From Lachnospiraceae bacterium UBA7179 (GTDB taxonomy: Bacteria > Bacillota > Clostridia > Lachnospirales > Lachnospiraceae), in the NCBI GenBank assembly GCA_002491195.1, contig DKVL01000065.1:1-13504 (forward strand): 13,504 nt of DNA, read 5' to 3'. Below the pieces are notes generated by a model. That model was not told the origin of the DNA, made no database searches, and worked only from the letters and a program-made list of their open reading frames with translations. The translations under genes were made by a program, and so were the position numbers. Positions 1 through 7,558 of the stretch are shown here, piece by piece; the stretch's first letter is position 1; each line of letters starts with the position of its first letter.

Positions 1-1
1 T

Positions 2-19
2 GATACAATAAATTGTATC
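2..19. repeat. 18-bp perfect palindrome, copy 1
   Basis: GATACAATAAATTGTATC has two 8-bp arms (GATACAAT / ATTGTATC) around AA. An identical copy begins 30 bp downstream. It could be a regulator's operator or a unit of an intergenic palindromic repeat. The array may continue to the left of the window. No adjacent regulator gene is visible. Confidence 0.75.
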
Positions 20-31
20 CCGCAAGCTTAT

Positions 32-49
32 GATACAATAAATTGTATC
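32..49. repeat. 18-bp perfect palindrome, copy 2
   Basis: This is an exact second copy of the palindrome at 2-19, starting 30 bp later (about three helical turns). A weaker related stretch starting TGATATGATCAATATTA follows at 62, again about 30 bp on. The sequence CGCAAGCT before this copy (21-28) recurs at 98-105. The whole of 1-120 is therefore repetitive and AT-rich, with no gene seen in it. Confidence 0.75.
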
Positions 50-130
50 TTACTGCGCTCATGATATGATCAATATTACCATGACAGTGCAAGTGACGCA
101 AGCTGGTATGATCAAAATGTATAGAGGTGA

Positions 131-268
131 GTTACAGTTCAGCCCAGGACTTCGCACTACGCTGCGAAGTCCGTGAGAAAGTGTATAGGTTGAGATGCAT
201 CAAGCCAACCGCGAAGCGGTTTTTGCATGGCTTGATGCGTTACAGTTCAGCAAAGCTGAACTGTAACG
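131..268. repeat. Nested palindromic MITE-like element flanked by an 8-bp direct repeat
   Basis: The outer inverted repeats are GTTACAGTTCAGC (131-143) and GCTGAACTGTAAC (255-267). Inside lie a hairpin with 10-bp arms (147-156 / 163-172) and a second with 11-bp arms (197-207 / 228-238) that itself contains ACCGC-GAA-GCGGT (208-220). The left terminal sequence recurs directly at 239-251, so 255-267 can pair either with 239-251 (13-bp stem, AAA loop) or with 131-143. GAGGTGAG stands on both sides (124-131 and 269-276), as expected of a target-site duplication. The second copy is the ribosome site of the gene at 280. No transposase is encoded, so this is a non-autonomous element or a highly structured leader. 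Confidence 0.7.
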
Positions 269-279
269 GAGGTGAGAAC

Positions 280-570
280 ATGGCAGAATTATCAAAAGTG
301 GAAAAGAAAGCCTTGATGAAAAAGTGGAAAGCTGCGCAAACCAGAAAATACATTCTTAACAAGGCAAATGCAAAAAAGTTGTTTCGTTACCTGGAAACAC
401 AATTGCAGGATACGCCGTGCGATCACACACTGCGTTATACACAACAGTGGCTGAAAGACAATCTGCCCAAAGAAAAAGGAGATAGCATTACTGCAGAAAT
501 GAAAGAAATGGGCGGATATTGTGACTGCGAAGTATTGCTAAATTGTTATGAAACATACGATATTGTTTGA
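280..570 (+). CDS. DUF2695 family protein
   Basis: This is a 96-residue soluble protein. The lysine-rich N-terminus (MAELSKVEKKALMKKWKA) is followed by a helix-forming segment with LRYTQQWLK near residues 45-55. The C-terminal GGYCDCEVLLNCYE motif is what I recognise as the hallmark of DUF2695. The family's function is unknown. The motif's two close cysteines (CDC) suggest a metal or structural site, which is inference. I chose the ATG at 280 because GGAGGTGAG ends 3 bases before it. A longer reading from GTG 127 would translate straight through the palindromic repeat and is unlikely. The next gene starts at 684, after an orphan coding tail in the same frame as this gene. The protein appears full length. 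Confidence 0.82.
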   Translation: MAELSKVEKKALMKKWKAAQTRKYILNKANAKKLFRYLETQLQDTPCDHTLRYTQQWLKDNLPKEKGDSITAEMKEMGGYCDCEVLLNCYETYDIV

Positions 571-687
571 GTCAGTACTGTTGGTGAGACTTTCAGAGGT
601 TATCCCTTCACTGGAATCGGATTATACAAGATAAATGTGGGAGATCAAATAGAAGATGATCCAGATAATTTGGTGGGGCGTTTATGA
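571..687 (+). pseudogene. Orphan C-terminal coding fragment between two genes
   Basis: Directly after the TGA at 568-570, the same frame stays open for 38 codons and reads like real protein (GETFRGYPFTGIGLYKI, then an acidic stretch ending DNLVGRL). It stops at 685-687, overlapping the next start in an ATGA junction typical of translationally coupled genes. It has no in-frame ATG or plausible ribosome site. I interpret it as the 3' end of a gene whose 5' part was lost, with DUF2695 now sitting in its place. I do not recognise the family. The alternatives are stop-codon readthrough of DUF2695 or chance. Confidence 0.4.
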
Positions 688-1451
688 GTTACGATATCAT
701 GGTATTTAATCATTTAAAAGTTCCTTGCGAATTTGGACGGCTGCGTCAATGGTTTTGCGCGCATATGGAAAGTGATGTGATTCTGGATCATCCACCAGAT
801 TTATTTGGTACATTTCTGACAAATTTAAACCCACTTTTTCCGCCAATAAATGACTGCCCGCAAGATCGATTGGAATATGCATGCGATTATGAAGTACATG
901 AAGATTTTGTGTATATGTGTTTTGGATATTCTGTTGCCAAAGAAGCGCATGACATTGTAAAACGTCTGGCAAAGATATGCAATTTAGGTTTTTGGGATGT
1001 CAGTCAGTCTTTTGATCGTACATTTCCAGTTACACTTCCTGTGGATCAATGGCCGATGATAATCAAAGCAGAGTGGATCAAGTACGGCGAGCATTATGTG
1101 TATAGCTATGCAGAAATCCGAAAGATTCTCATACAGATGAAAACAATTGAGAGAAGCAGAGTCTGTTTAACGGATCGCTATGAAAATTATATTCAGGCTG
1201 CTGGATATAAGAATACATTTATTGTTGAGATGCGGAAATATTTGGATGCCGTTACATACCAACATTTACGGGCAGATTTAAAAAATGAGTTTTCCGTCGC
1301 AGATACGGTTGTATCGGTGGATCATTTTAATATGATAGTCCCGAAATCACAAATATTTACCAATAATCAGGTCTGTTTACTGTTTCAGGAATTTGCAGGT
1401 GAAAATGTATCAGATGACTGGAATGTTTTCTGGCAAAAAATAGAGATATGA
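684..1451 (+). CDS. Hypothetical protein with MSYDIMVF N-terminus
   Basis: This is a 255-residue protein without signal peptide or membrane segment. The N-terminus (MSYDIMVF), the LNPLFPPIND segment near 48-57, the DYEVHEDFVYMCFGYSVA stretch near 68-85 and GFWDVSQS near 102-109 resemble a family of uncharacterised bacterial proteins starting M-x-Y-D-I/L-M-V-F. I know no established function for it. That N-terminal part is about 115 residues. The remaining ~140 residues are unrecognised and could be a second domain. The start ATG overlaps the stop of the upstream coding remnant (ATGA) and has GGTGGGG five bases before it. Its setting among other small orphan genes fits an accessory or immunity-type island, which is inference only. 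Confidence 0.7.
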   Translation: MSYDIMVFNHLKVPCEFGRLRQWFCAHMESDVILDHPPDLFGTFLTNLNPLFPPINDCPQDRLEYACDYEVHEDFVYMCFGYSVAKEAHDIVKRLAKICNLGFWDVSQSFDRTFPVTLPVDQWPMIIKAEWIKYGEHYVYSYAEIRKILIQMKTIERSRVCLTDRYENYIQAAGYKNTFIVEMRKYLDAVTYQHLRADLKNEFSVADTVVSVDHFNMIVPKSQIFTNNQVCLLFQEFAGENVSDDWNVFWQKIEI

Positions 1452-1559
1452 TTTCTTTCGTTTGGTTTTGAATTTTGAATCGTTTTAAGGAAAATGATTT
1501 TGCTGGTATCCGGAAAAGAGTGTCCATTAGATTGGGCGAATAAGTGTTTGGGTGCGATT

Positions 1560-2039
1560 ATGAAGAAAATATTTGTTACAATTTTAAAAGTATTTGGTGC
1601 TGTTATATTGATTTTGGTAATAGGTTTATTTGTTTTATTGCTTGTGGCACCTTTTGTAAATGACAATGTGGCAAAAAAGACGATGGAAGAGCTCATAGAA
1701 CTGCCGCTTCCAGAGAATACGGAATACATTGAGTCCTTGTGCAGGGCGGGAAAATTAATCGGATGCGGCAATGGAATGCAGTATTTTGGTGCTATTTTGA
1801 TCAAAAGCGAACTTTCTCGGGAAGAGTTAGAAGCGTATTATGCCAGCTTTGCAGAACATGATTGGGAATGTGTGGTTGAGAATCAGGTCGGCGCCGAAAT
1901 ACGGATAGACGGTGAAGGAGTGGCTTTTTTTTCAACAAATGTGGAAGGGGACCATTATTATATTGTATACTCGTGGGGCAGTAGTGACACTATTTTTGAT
2001 GTTTTGGATATGAGAAGGCAGGGTGTTAACAAATATTAG
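1560..2039 (+). CDS. Hypothetical membrane-anchored protein
   Basis: This is a 159-residue protein with one strongly hydrophobic N-terminal helix (about residues 8-33) after a MKK start, followed by an NDNVAKKT segment and an extracellular-type soluble domain. The helix is most likely an uncleaved anchor, because there is no clear signal-peptidase or lipobox site. Residues 40-110 carry LPLPENTEYIES, a CGNGMQYFGAILI segment and ELSREELEAYY, a pattern I have seen in uncharacterised clostridial proteins. The function is unknown. The start is not certain: ATG 1560 gives a classical membrane N-terminus with a weak GGGTG site. An in-frame ATG at 1494 preceded by AAGGA would add 22 residues, but its spacing of about two bases is too short. 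Confidence 0.68.
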   Translation: MKKIFVTILKVFGAVILILVIGLFVLLLVAPFVNDNVAKKTMEELIELPLPENTEYIESLCRAGKLIGCGNGMQYFGAILIKSELSREELEAYYASFAEHDWECVVENQVGAEIRIDGEGVAFFSTNVEGDHYYIVYSWGSSDTIFDVLDMRRQGVNKY

Positions 2040-2160
2040 GGCTTTTACACGAATACTGCAATAAGCAGGATGAAAAGACTTTTGGTGATAACAAAAAGCG
2101 AGGAAATTCGATGGGGTTGAAATTCGTAGGAGCAGTTTGGCTTCTTGGGGAAGGGATAGT

Positions 2161-3891
2161 ATGAATCGGAATATAAGGATCAACATAGGAGAACAAAGGT
2201 TCTATAAACTGCGGGAGGAGAATAGTCTCTATATTGATAAGACAGAGTTTATCCGGGAATGGTGGGAGACCGGGGCAACGTCGACCTTAATCACACGTCC
2301 GCGCCGGTTTGGCAAGACACTCAATATGAGCATGCTTGAGTGCTTTTTTTCCAATGAATACGCGGGCAGGAGCGATCTGTTCGAGGGACTTTCCATATGG
2401 GAGAATGGTTCGCAAAAGGATCGGGAAAAATACCATCAGCTGCAAGGGACATATCCGGTGATTTTTTTAAGCTTTGCAGAGATCAAGGCGGCGAAATATG
2501 AGGAGATGACCTATAAAATCAAGCGGGTAATTTCGGATTTATATGAGAAAAACAGGCATATCCTGGAGGGAACGCTGCCTGGTGAAAATGAAAAAGAGTA
2601 TTACAAAAATGTCAACTCCAGAATGAAAGATGAGGAGGTGGCAGATACCATCCGGTCTATGGCGCATTTTATGAAACGTTATTATGATAAGGATGTGATT
2701 ATCCTGCTTGATGAGTATGACACTCCGATGCAGGAGGCCTGGCTGAATGGTTACTGGGATCAGGCGGTTCAGTTTTTCGGGGGGTTTCTGGGCAATACCT
2801 TTAAGACGAATCCGTATCTGCAAAAGGGGATCATCACAGGGATTACAAGGATCTCAAAAGAGAGTATTTTTTCGGATTTAAACAATCTGGAAGTGATCAC
2901 GACGACCTCCAATTACTATGCGACAGCATTTGGCTTTACGCAGGAGGAGGTTTTCGCGGCGTTGGATACCACAGGATTGGGAAGCGAGAAACAGGAGGTC
3001 AGGCGGTGGTATGACGGTTTCACGTTTGGTTCATATACAGATATCTACAACCCGTGGTCGATTATGTCCTTTATCAGAAACGGTGGGGAGTACGGAGCAT
3101 ATTGGACAAACACGAGCGGCAACGGACTGGTCAATGCGCTGGTGCAGAGAGGGAATGCAGCTGTCAAGCAGTCAATGGAGGAACTTTTGCAGGGAAAAAG
3201 CATAACAGCGCAGATTGATGAGCAGATTGTGTTCAACCAGTTGGATGATAACGTTGACGCAGTGTGGAGCCTGCTGCTTGCGACAGGTTATCTGAAAGTG
3301 CTTGACACCAGGCCTGTCAGTGATTCGGTGGACGATCTGTGCAATATAGTATATACACTTACACTAACTAATTTTGAAGTAAAGCAGATGTTCTGCAATA
3401 TGATAAAAGGCTGGTTTAATAGTAATGTAAAGTCGTCTTACAGTGCATTCATCAAGGCGCTTCTTCTAAATGATGTGGACGCCATGAATGAATATATGAA
3501 CAAGGTTGCGATGAACAGTTTTTCCAATTTTGACATTGCAAAGAGTGCATCGGACGATGATGCGCCGGAACGGTTTTACCACGGTTTTGTTTTGGGGTTG
3601 ATGGTAGAGCTTGCGGATCGTTTTCAGATTACATCCAACCGAGAGAGCGGTTTTGGCCGCTATGATATTATGCTGAAGCCGATTGACAGGGAAAAGGATT
3701 GCGCCTACATTATCGAATTTAAGGTTCACAAGCCTAAGAGGGAAAAAAGTCTCGAGGAAACCGTCGCAAACGCGCTCTCCCAGATTGCAGAGAAACAGTA
3801 CGAAACGGCATTGACTGAGGAGGGGTTTGCGCCGGGGCGGATTCGGAAGTACGGCTTTGCCTTCAAGGGGAAAGAGTGCCTGATCGGATGA
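2161..3891 (+). CDS. AAA-ATPase-like / PD-(D/E)XK nuclease protein
   Basis: The 576-residue protein belongs to the family with an N-terminal AAA-ATPase-like domain (PF09820) and a C-terminal PD-(D/E)XK nuclease domain (PF08011). The N-terminal signature RPRRFGKT (46-53) is the variant Walker A, and VIILLDEYDTPM holds Walker B (D184, E185). Near the C-terminus, GRYDIML (D502) and YIIEFKVHK (E519, K521) supply the D...E-x-K nuclease residues, so both active sites look intact. The family is found in many copies in gut Firmicutes and Bacteroidetes. Its role is unknown, and nucleic-acid processing or mobile-element behaviour is suspected. I chose ATG 2161 (GGGGAAGGG just upstream, MNRNIRI start typical); TTG 2137 with AGGAG is a possible longer start. 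It appears to be transcribed alone. Confidence 0.9.
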   Translation: MNRNIRINIGEQRFYKLREENSLYIDKTEFIREWWETGATSTLITRPRRFGKTLNMSMLECFFSNEYAGRSDLFEGLSIWENGSQKDREKYHQLQGTYPVIFLSFAEIKAAKYEEMTYKIKRVISDLYEKNRHILEGTLPGENEKEYYKNVNSRMKDEEVADTIRSMAHFMKRYYDKDVIILLDEYDTPMQEAWLNGYWDQAVQFFGGFLGNTFKTNPYLQKGIITGITRISKESIFSDLNNLEVITTTSNYYATAFGFTQEEVFAALDTTGLGSEKQEVRRWYDGFTFGSYTDIYNPWSIMSFIRNGGEYGAYWTNTSGNGLVNALVQRGNAAVKQSMEELLQGKSITAQIDEQIVFNQLDDNVDAVWSLLLATGYLKVLDTRPVSDSVDDLCNIVYTLTLTNFEVKQMFCNMIKGWFNSNVKSSYSAFIKALLLNDVDAMNEYMNKVAMNSFSNFDIAKSASDDDAPERFYHGFVLGLMVELADRFQITSNRESGFGRYDIMLKPIDREKDCAYIIEFKVHKPKREKSLEETVANALSQIAEKQYETALTEEGFAPGRIRKYGFAFKGKECLIG

Positions 3892-3945
3892 GAGTGGTGA
3901 AGAAGGATCTAAAGTGATTTATTAAGTGAGAAAGGGGAAACTTTC

Positions 3946-5706
3946 ATGAAAAGTTTGCTAAAGTACATCAAAGACTACAAAAAAGAAAGCATTCTGGCGC
4001 CGTTGTTCAAGATGCTTGAGGCGTCCTTTGAGCTGATGGTGCCGCTTGTCATGGCGTCCATCATCGACCATGGAATCGCGTATAATGACACGGCGCAGAT
4101 CATCAAAATGGGACTGATTCTCGTGCTGTTGGCGGCGGTGGGGCTTGTCAGTGCAGTGACGGCGCAGTATTTCAGCGCAAAGGCAGCCGTGGGGTTTGCG
4201 ACAAAGCTGCGGTCGGCACTGTTTGCGCATATTCAGAGTCTGTCCTACACAGAGCTTGACACCATTGGCACCAGCACGCTGATCACGCGTATGACCAGCG
4301 ATGTGAACCAGCTGCAAAACGGTGTCAACCTTACGCTACGTTTGCTGCTGCGGTCGCCGTTTATCGTGTTCGGCGCGATGATTATGGCGTTTACCGTGGA
4401 TGTGAAAGCGGCGCTTATCTTTGTGGTGGCAATCCCGCTGCTCTCCATCGTCGTGTTTGGTATTATGATTGCCAGTATCCCGCTCTACAAGAAGGTGCAG
4501 GCGGCGCTGGACAAGATTCTTGGCAGGACGCGTGAAAACCTTGCGGGCGCGCGCGTAATTCGTGCCTTCTGCAACGAGGAGTCGGAGACCGCTGATTTTG
4601 AAAAGGAAAATGAACTGCTGCTTAACACACAGGTCTTTGTGGGAAAGATCTCAGCGGCGATGAATCCTGTGACGTATATCATTATCAATATTGCGCTTGT
4701 CGTGCTTCTGTGGACGGGTGCAGTCCGCGTGGATGGTGGTATTATCACGCAGGGTGCAGTCGTTGCGCTGGTAAACTATATGTCGCAGATATTGGTGGAG
4801 CTTGTCAAGATGGCCAATCTCATCATACAGCTCACGAAAGCGCTCGCGAGCGCAAAGCGCGTGGAAAGTATCTTTGCAATTACTTCGAGCATGAAAAGCG
4901 GCACATTCAATAAAAATGACATTCGTGTCATCAATAGTGAAAGTGCGGATGAAAATGCGGCAATTATCTTTGATCATGTGTGTCTCACCTACAGCGGCGG
5001 CGGTGACGAATCCCTGACGGATATCGATTTTGTTGTGAAAAAAGGTGAGACTGTCGGCATCATCGGCGGAACTGGCTCTGGTAAATCCTCTGTGGTCAAT
5101 CTGATTCCGCGCTTTTACGATGCGACAAAAGGACATGTGTTTGTTGATGGTTTCAAAGTGAAGGATTATGAACTTTCTGCGCTGCGGGAAAAGATTGGTG
5201 TCGTTCCGCAGAAGGCAGTTTTATTCAAGGGGACAATCCGGGAAAATCTTTTGTGGGGCAACGAAAATGCGTCCGATGAGGATATCGAAAATGCACTGCG
5301 CATCTCACAGGCAAAAGAGTTTGTCGACACGAAAGACGGCAGGCTGGATTTTATGATCGCGCAGGGCGGCAAGAATCTTTCTGGCGGCCAGAAGCAGAGG
5401 CTTACGATCGCGCGTGCAATCGTGAGGAAACCGCAGATCCTGATCCTCGACGACAGCGCGTCAGCGCTTGACTTTGCCACGGACGCAAAGCTGCGTGCCG
5501 CGATCAAGGGCATGGAAAATGACATGACTGTCATCATTGTGTCGCAGCGCGCCGCGTCGATCCAGTATGCCGATAAGATTGTGGTGATGGATGACGGTGC
5601 GGTGGCAGGTATTGGCACACATGAGCAACTGCTTGCAGACAATCAGATTTATCAGGAAATCTATTACTCCCAGTTTCCAGATAAAAAAGCAAAGGCAGCA
5701 AACTGA
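3946..5706 (+). CDS. ABC transporter permease/ATP-binding subunit, heterodimeric exporter (degenerate ATP site)
   Basis: This 586-residue half-transporter has six membrane helices (about 15-40, 54-76, 137-155, 157-178, 240-262, 268-290) followed by a nucleotide-binding domain. Walker A is GGTGSGKSS (374-382, K380), the signature is LSGGQ (478-482) and Walker B is ILILDD (D502). Two catalytic positions are altered: the usual glutamate after Walker B is Asp503, and the H-loop histidine is Gln534. This is the pattern of the degenerate subunit in BmrCD/LmrCD/TM287-288-type exporters, which pairs with a canonical partner, here the gene at 5783. Such pumps sit in the cytoplasmic membrane and export drugs, lipids or peptides; the substrate cannot be read from sequence. 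The ribosome site AAAGGGG precedes the ATG. Confidence 0.93.
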   Translation: MKSLLKYIKDYKKESILAPLFKMLEASFELMVPLVMASIIDHGIAYNDTAQIIKMGLILVLLAAVGLVSAVTAQYFSAKAAVGFATKLRSALFAHIQSLSYTELDTIGTSTLITRMTSDVNQLQNGVNLTLRLLLRSPFIVFGAMIMAFTVDVKAALIFVVAIPLLSIVVFGIMIASIPLYKKVQAALDKILGRTRENLAGARVIRAFCNEESETADFEKENELLLNTQVFVGKISAAMNPVTYIIINIALVVLLWTGAVRVDGGIITQGAVVALVNYMSQILVELVKMANLIIQLTKALASAKRVESIFAITSSMKSGTFNKNDIRVINSESADENAAIIFDHVCLTYSGGGDESLTDIDFVVKKGETVGIIGGTGSGKSSVVNLIPRFYDATKGHVFVDGFKVKDYELSALREKIGVVPQKAVLFKGTIRENLLWGNENASDEDIENALRISQAKEFVDTKDGRLDFMIAQGGKNLSGGQKQRLTIARAIVRKPQILILDDSASALDFATDAKLRAAIKGMENDMTVIIVSQRAASIQYADKIVVMDDGAVAGIGTHEQLLADNQIYQEIYYSQFPDKKAKAAN

Positions 5707-5782
5707 AATTGATGCAGAAGTAGTAGAATAGGATATTTTTGCGTAGTTCCTTAGTGGGAAGTGTTTTTTGGAGGCTCTGATC

Positions 5783-7558
5783 ATGAAAGAGAAAAAGAAG
5801 ATAACAGATCACAATTCAAATAAAGAAATTTTGAAGAAAGTATTGGACCACATTGGAAAATATAAAATATTTTTGCTCCTTTCCATTGTACTTGCGGCAA
5901 TTTCGGTAATACTTACCTTGTATATACCGATTCTGACAGGGCAGGCGGTGGACTGTATTGTTGGTCCGGGCGCGGTAGATTTTGATGGAATCCGGGCAAT
6001 ATTAAAGGAGATGGCGGTGATCATTGTCATCACGGCTGTGGTGCAGTGGCTTATGAATACCTGCAACAACAAGATTGCTTATCAGGTAGTGCGCGATGTG
6101 CGCGACGAGGCATTTAAAAAACTGCAGATACTTCCTCTCAAATATATCGACGGACATTCACATGGAGACATCGTCAGCCGTATTATAGCAGATGTAGACC
6201 AGTTTTCGGATGGTCTGCTCCTGGGCTTTACGCAGCTTTTTACGGGCGTGGTGACGATTATCGGAACGTTGATCTTCATGTTTTCCATCAATGTATCCAC
6301 GACGATCGTTGTCGTAATTCTGACGCCGCTGTCATTTTTTATTGCAGGGTTTATCGCGAAACGGACATTCAGTATGTCAAAGCTGCAGTCGGAGACGAGG
6401 GGTGAGCAGACTGCGTTGATCGACGAGATGATCGGAAACGAGAAGGTTGTGAAAGCATTTAACCATGAGCCGCAGGTTATGGAGCAGTTTGAGGAGATCA
6501 ATGGCAGACTGCAAAAGGCAAGTGTGAAGGCGATCTTCTTTTCCTCGCTGACCAATCCCTGCACGCGGTTTGTCAACAGCCTTGTCTATGCGGGTGTTGG
6601 AATCCTGGGTGCGTTTCTTGCCATCAGGGGGCGCATCAGTGTCGGACAGCTTACCAGCTTTTTGAGTTATGCGAATCAGTACACGAAGCCTTTTAATGAG
6701 ATATCAGGTGTGGTTACAGAGTTACAGACCGCACTTGCCTGTGCTGGCAGAGTATTTGAGTTTATCGAGGAGGAACCACAGATACCAGAGGCGGAAAATG
6801 CGGCGGTTCTGACAGCGCCAAAGGGCAATATCACGATGCAGAATGTCAACTTTTCATACAATCCGGAGCAGAAGCTGATCCAGAATTTTAACCTTGAGGT
6901 GAAGTCCGGCCAGCGCGTGGCGATCGTGGGACCGACCGGCTGCGGAAAAACAACTGTCATAAATTTGCTGATGCGGTTCTATGATGTTAATAGTGGAAGT
7001 ATTCGGATCGATGGAGTAGACATCAGGGATATGACGCGCAAGAGCCTGAGAAATAGTTTTGGTATGGTGCTGCAGGAGACATGGCTTCACGCGGGCACGA
7101 TCCGGGAGAATATCGTAATGGGCAAGCCGGATGCGACCGACGAGGAAGTCGTCGCCGCCGCGAAAGCAGCGCATGCGCATAGTTTCATCAAACGTCTGCC
7201 GATGGGTTATGACACGGTCATCACAGAGGACGGCGGTAGTCTTTCGCAGGGTCAGAAACAGCTTTTGTGCATCACCCGCGTGATGCTCTGCCTGCCGCCG
7301 ATGCTGATTCTCGACGAGGCAACTTCCTCGATTGACACGCGCACTGAGATCAAGATCTCACAGGCATTTAACACGATGATGAAGGGGAGAACGAGTTTTA
7401 TCGTAGCACACAGGCTTTCGACAATTCGTGAGGCGGATATTATTCTTGTCATGAAAGATGGAAATATCATTGAACAGGGTAATCATGAGACACTCTTAAA
7501 TAAGGAAAACGGATTTTATGCGAAGTTATATAATAGTCAGTTTGAGATGGCGGAGTAA
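5783..7558 (+). CDS. ABC transporter permease/ATP-binding subunit, heterodimeric exporter (catalytic partner)
   Basis: This 591-residue half-transporter has a membrane domain in the N-terminal ~320 residues (first helices about 28-52, 75-95, 148-168, 172-193) and a C-terminal ATPase domain. Walker A is GPTGCGKTT (383-391, K389), Walker B is MLILDE with catalytic Glu512, and the H-loop is VAHRLST (His543). Its signature is LSQGQ (487-491) instead of LSGGQ. With the upstream subunit this gives one canonical ATP site (its Walker motifs with the partner's LSGGQ) and one degenerate site (the partner's Asp/Gln with this LSQGQ), as expected of a heterodimer. It lies 76 bp after its partner and is probably co-transcribed. 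ATG 5783 follows GGAGG by eight bases; an upstream TTG would overlap that site. Confidence 0.94.
   Translation: MKEKKKITDHNSNKEILKKVLDHIGKYKIFLLLSIVLAAISVILTLYIPILTGQAVDCIVGPGAVDFDGIRAILKEMAVIIVITAVVQWLMNTCNNKIAYQVVRDVRDEAFKKLQILPLKYIDGHSHGDIVSRIIADVDQFSDGLLLGFTQLFTGVVTIIGTLIFMFSINVSTTIVVVILTPLSFFIAGFIAKRTFSMSKLQSETRGEQTALIDEMIGNEKVVKAFNHEPQVMEQFEEINGRLQKASVKAIFFSSLTNPCTRFVNSLVYAGVGILGAFLAIRGRISVGQLTSFLSYANQYTKPFNEISGVVTELQTALACAGRVFEFIEEEPQIPEAENAAVLTAPKGNITMQNVNFSYNPEQKLIQNFNLEVKSGQRVAIVGPTGCGKTTVINLLMRFYDVNSGSIRIDGVDIRDMTRKSLRNSFGMVLQETWLHAGTIRENIVMGKPDATDEEVVAAAKAAHAHSFIKRLPMGYDTVITEDGGSLSQGQKQLLCITRVMLCLPPMLILDEATSSIDTRTEIKISQAFNTMMKGRTSFIVAHRLSTIREADIILVMKDGNIIEQGNHETLLNKENGFYAKLYNSQFEMAE

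Noticed and set aside
1..60. CRISPR-like repeats
   Set aside because: Only two 18-bp repeats with a 12-bp interval, fully palindromic, no spacers of normal length and no cas genes.
127..279. GTG start at 127 for the DUF2695 gene
   Set aside because: The extension would translate the palindromic repeat; a strong ribosome site sits just before ATG 280 and the family begins there.
1385..1804. 139-residue minus-strand reading frame
   Set aside because: It overlaps two plausible plus-strand genes, has low-complexity composition and no recognisable motif or ribosome site.
4651..5136. 161-residue minus-strand reading frame inside the first ABC subunit
   Set aside because: Antisense shadow of an unambiguous ABC transporter gene; no motif of its own.
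5741..5754. GCGTAGTTCCTTAG resembling the end of the 11546-11621 repeat
   Set aside because: A single 14-bp near match without the facing inverted repeat; probably chance.
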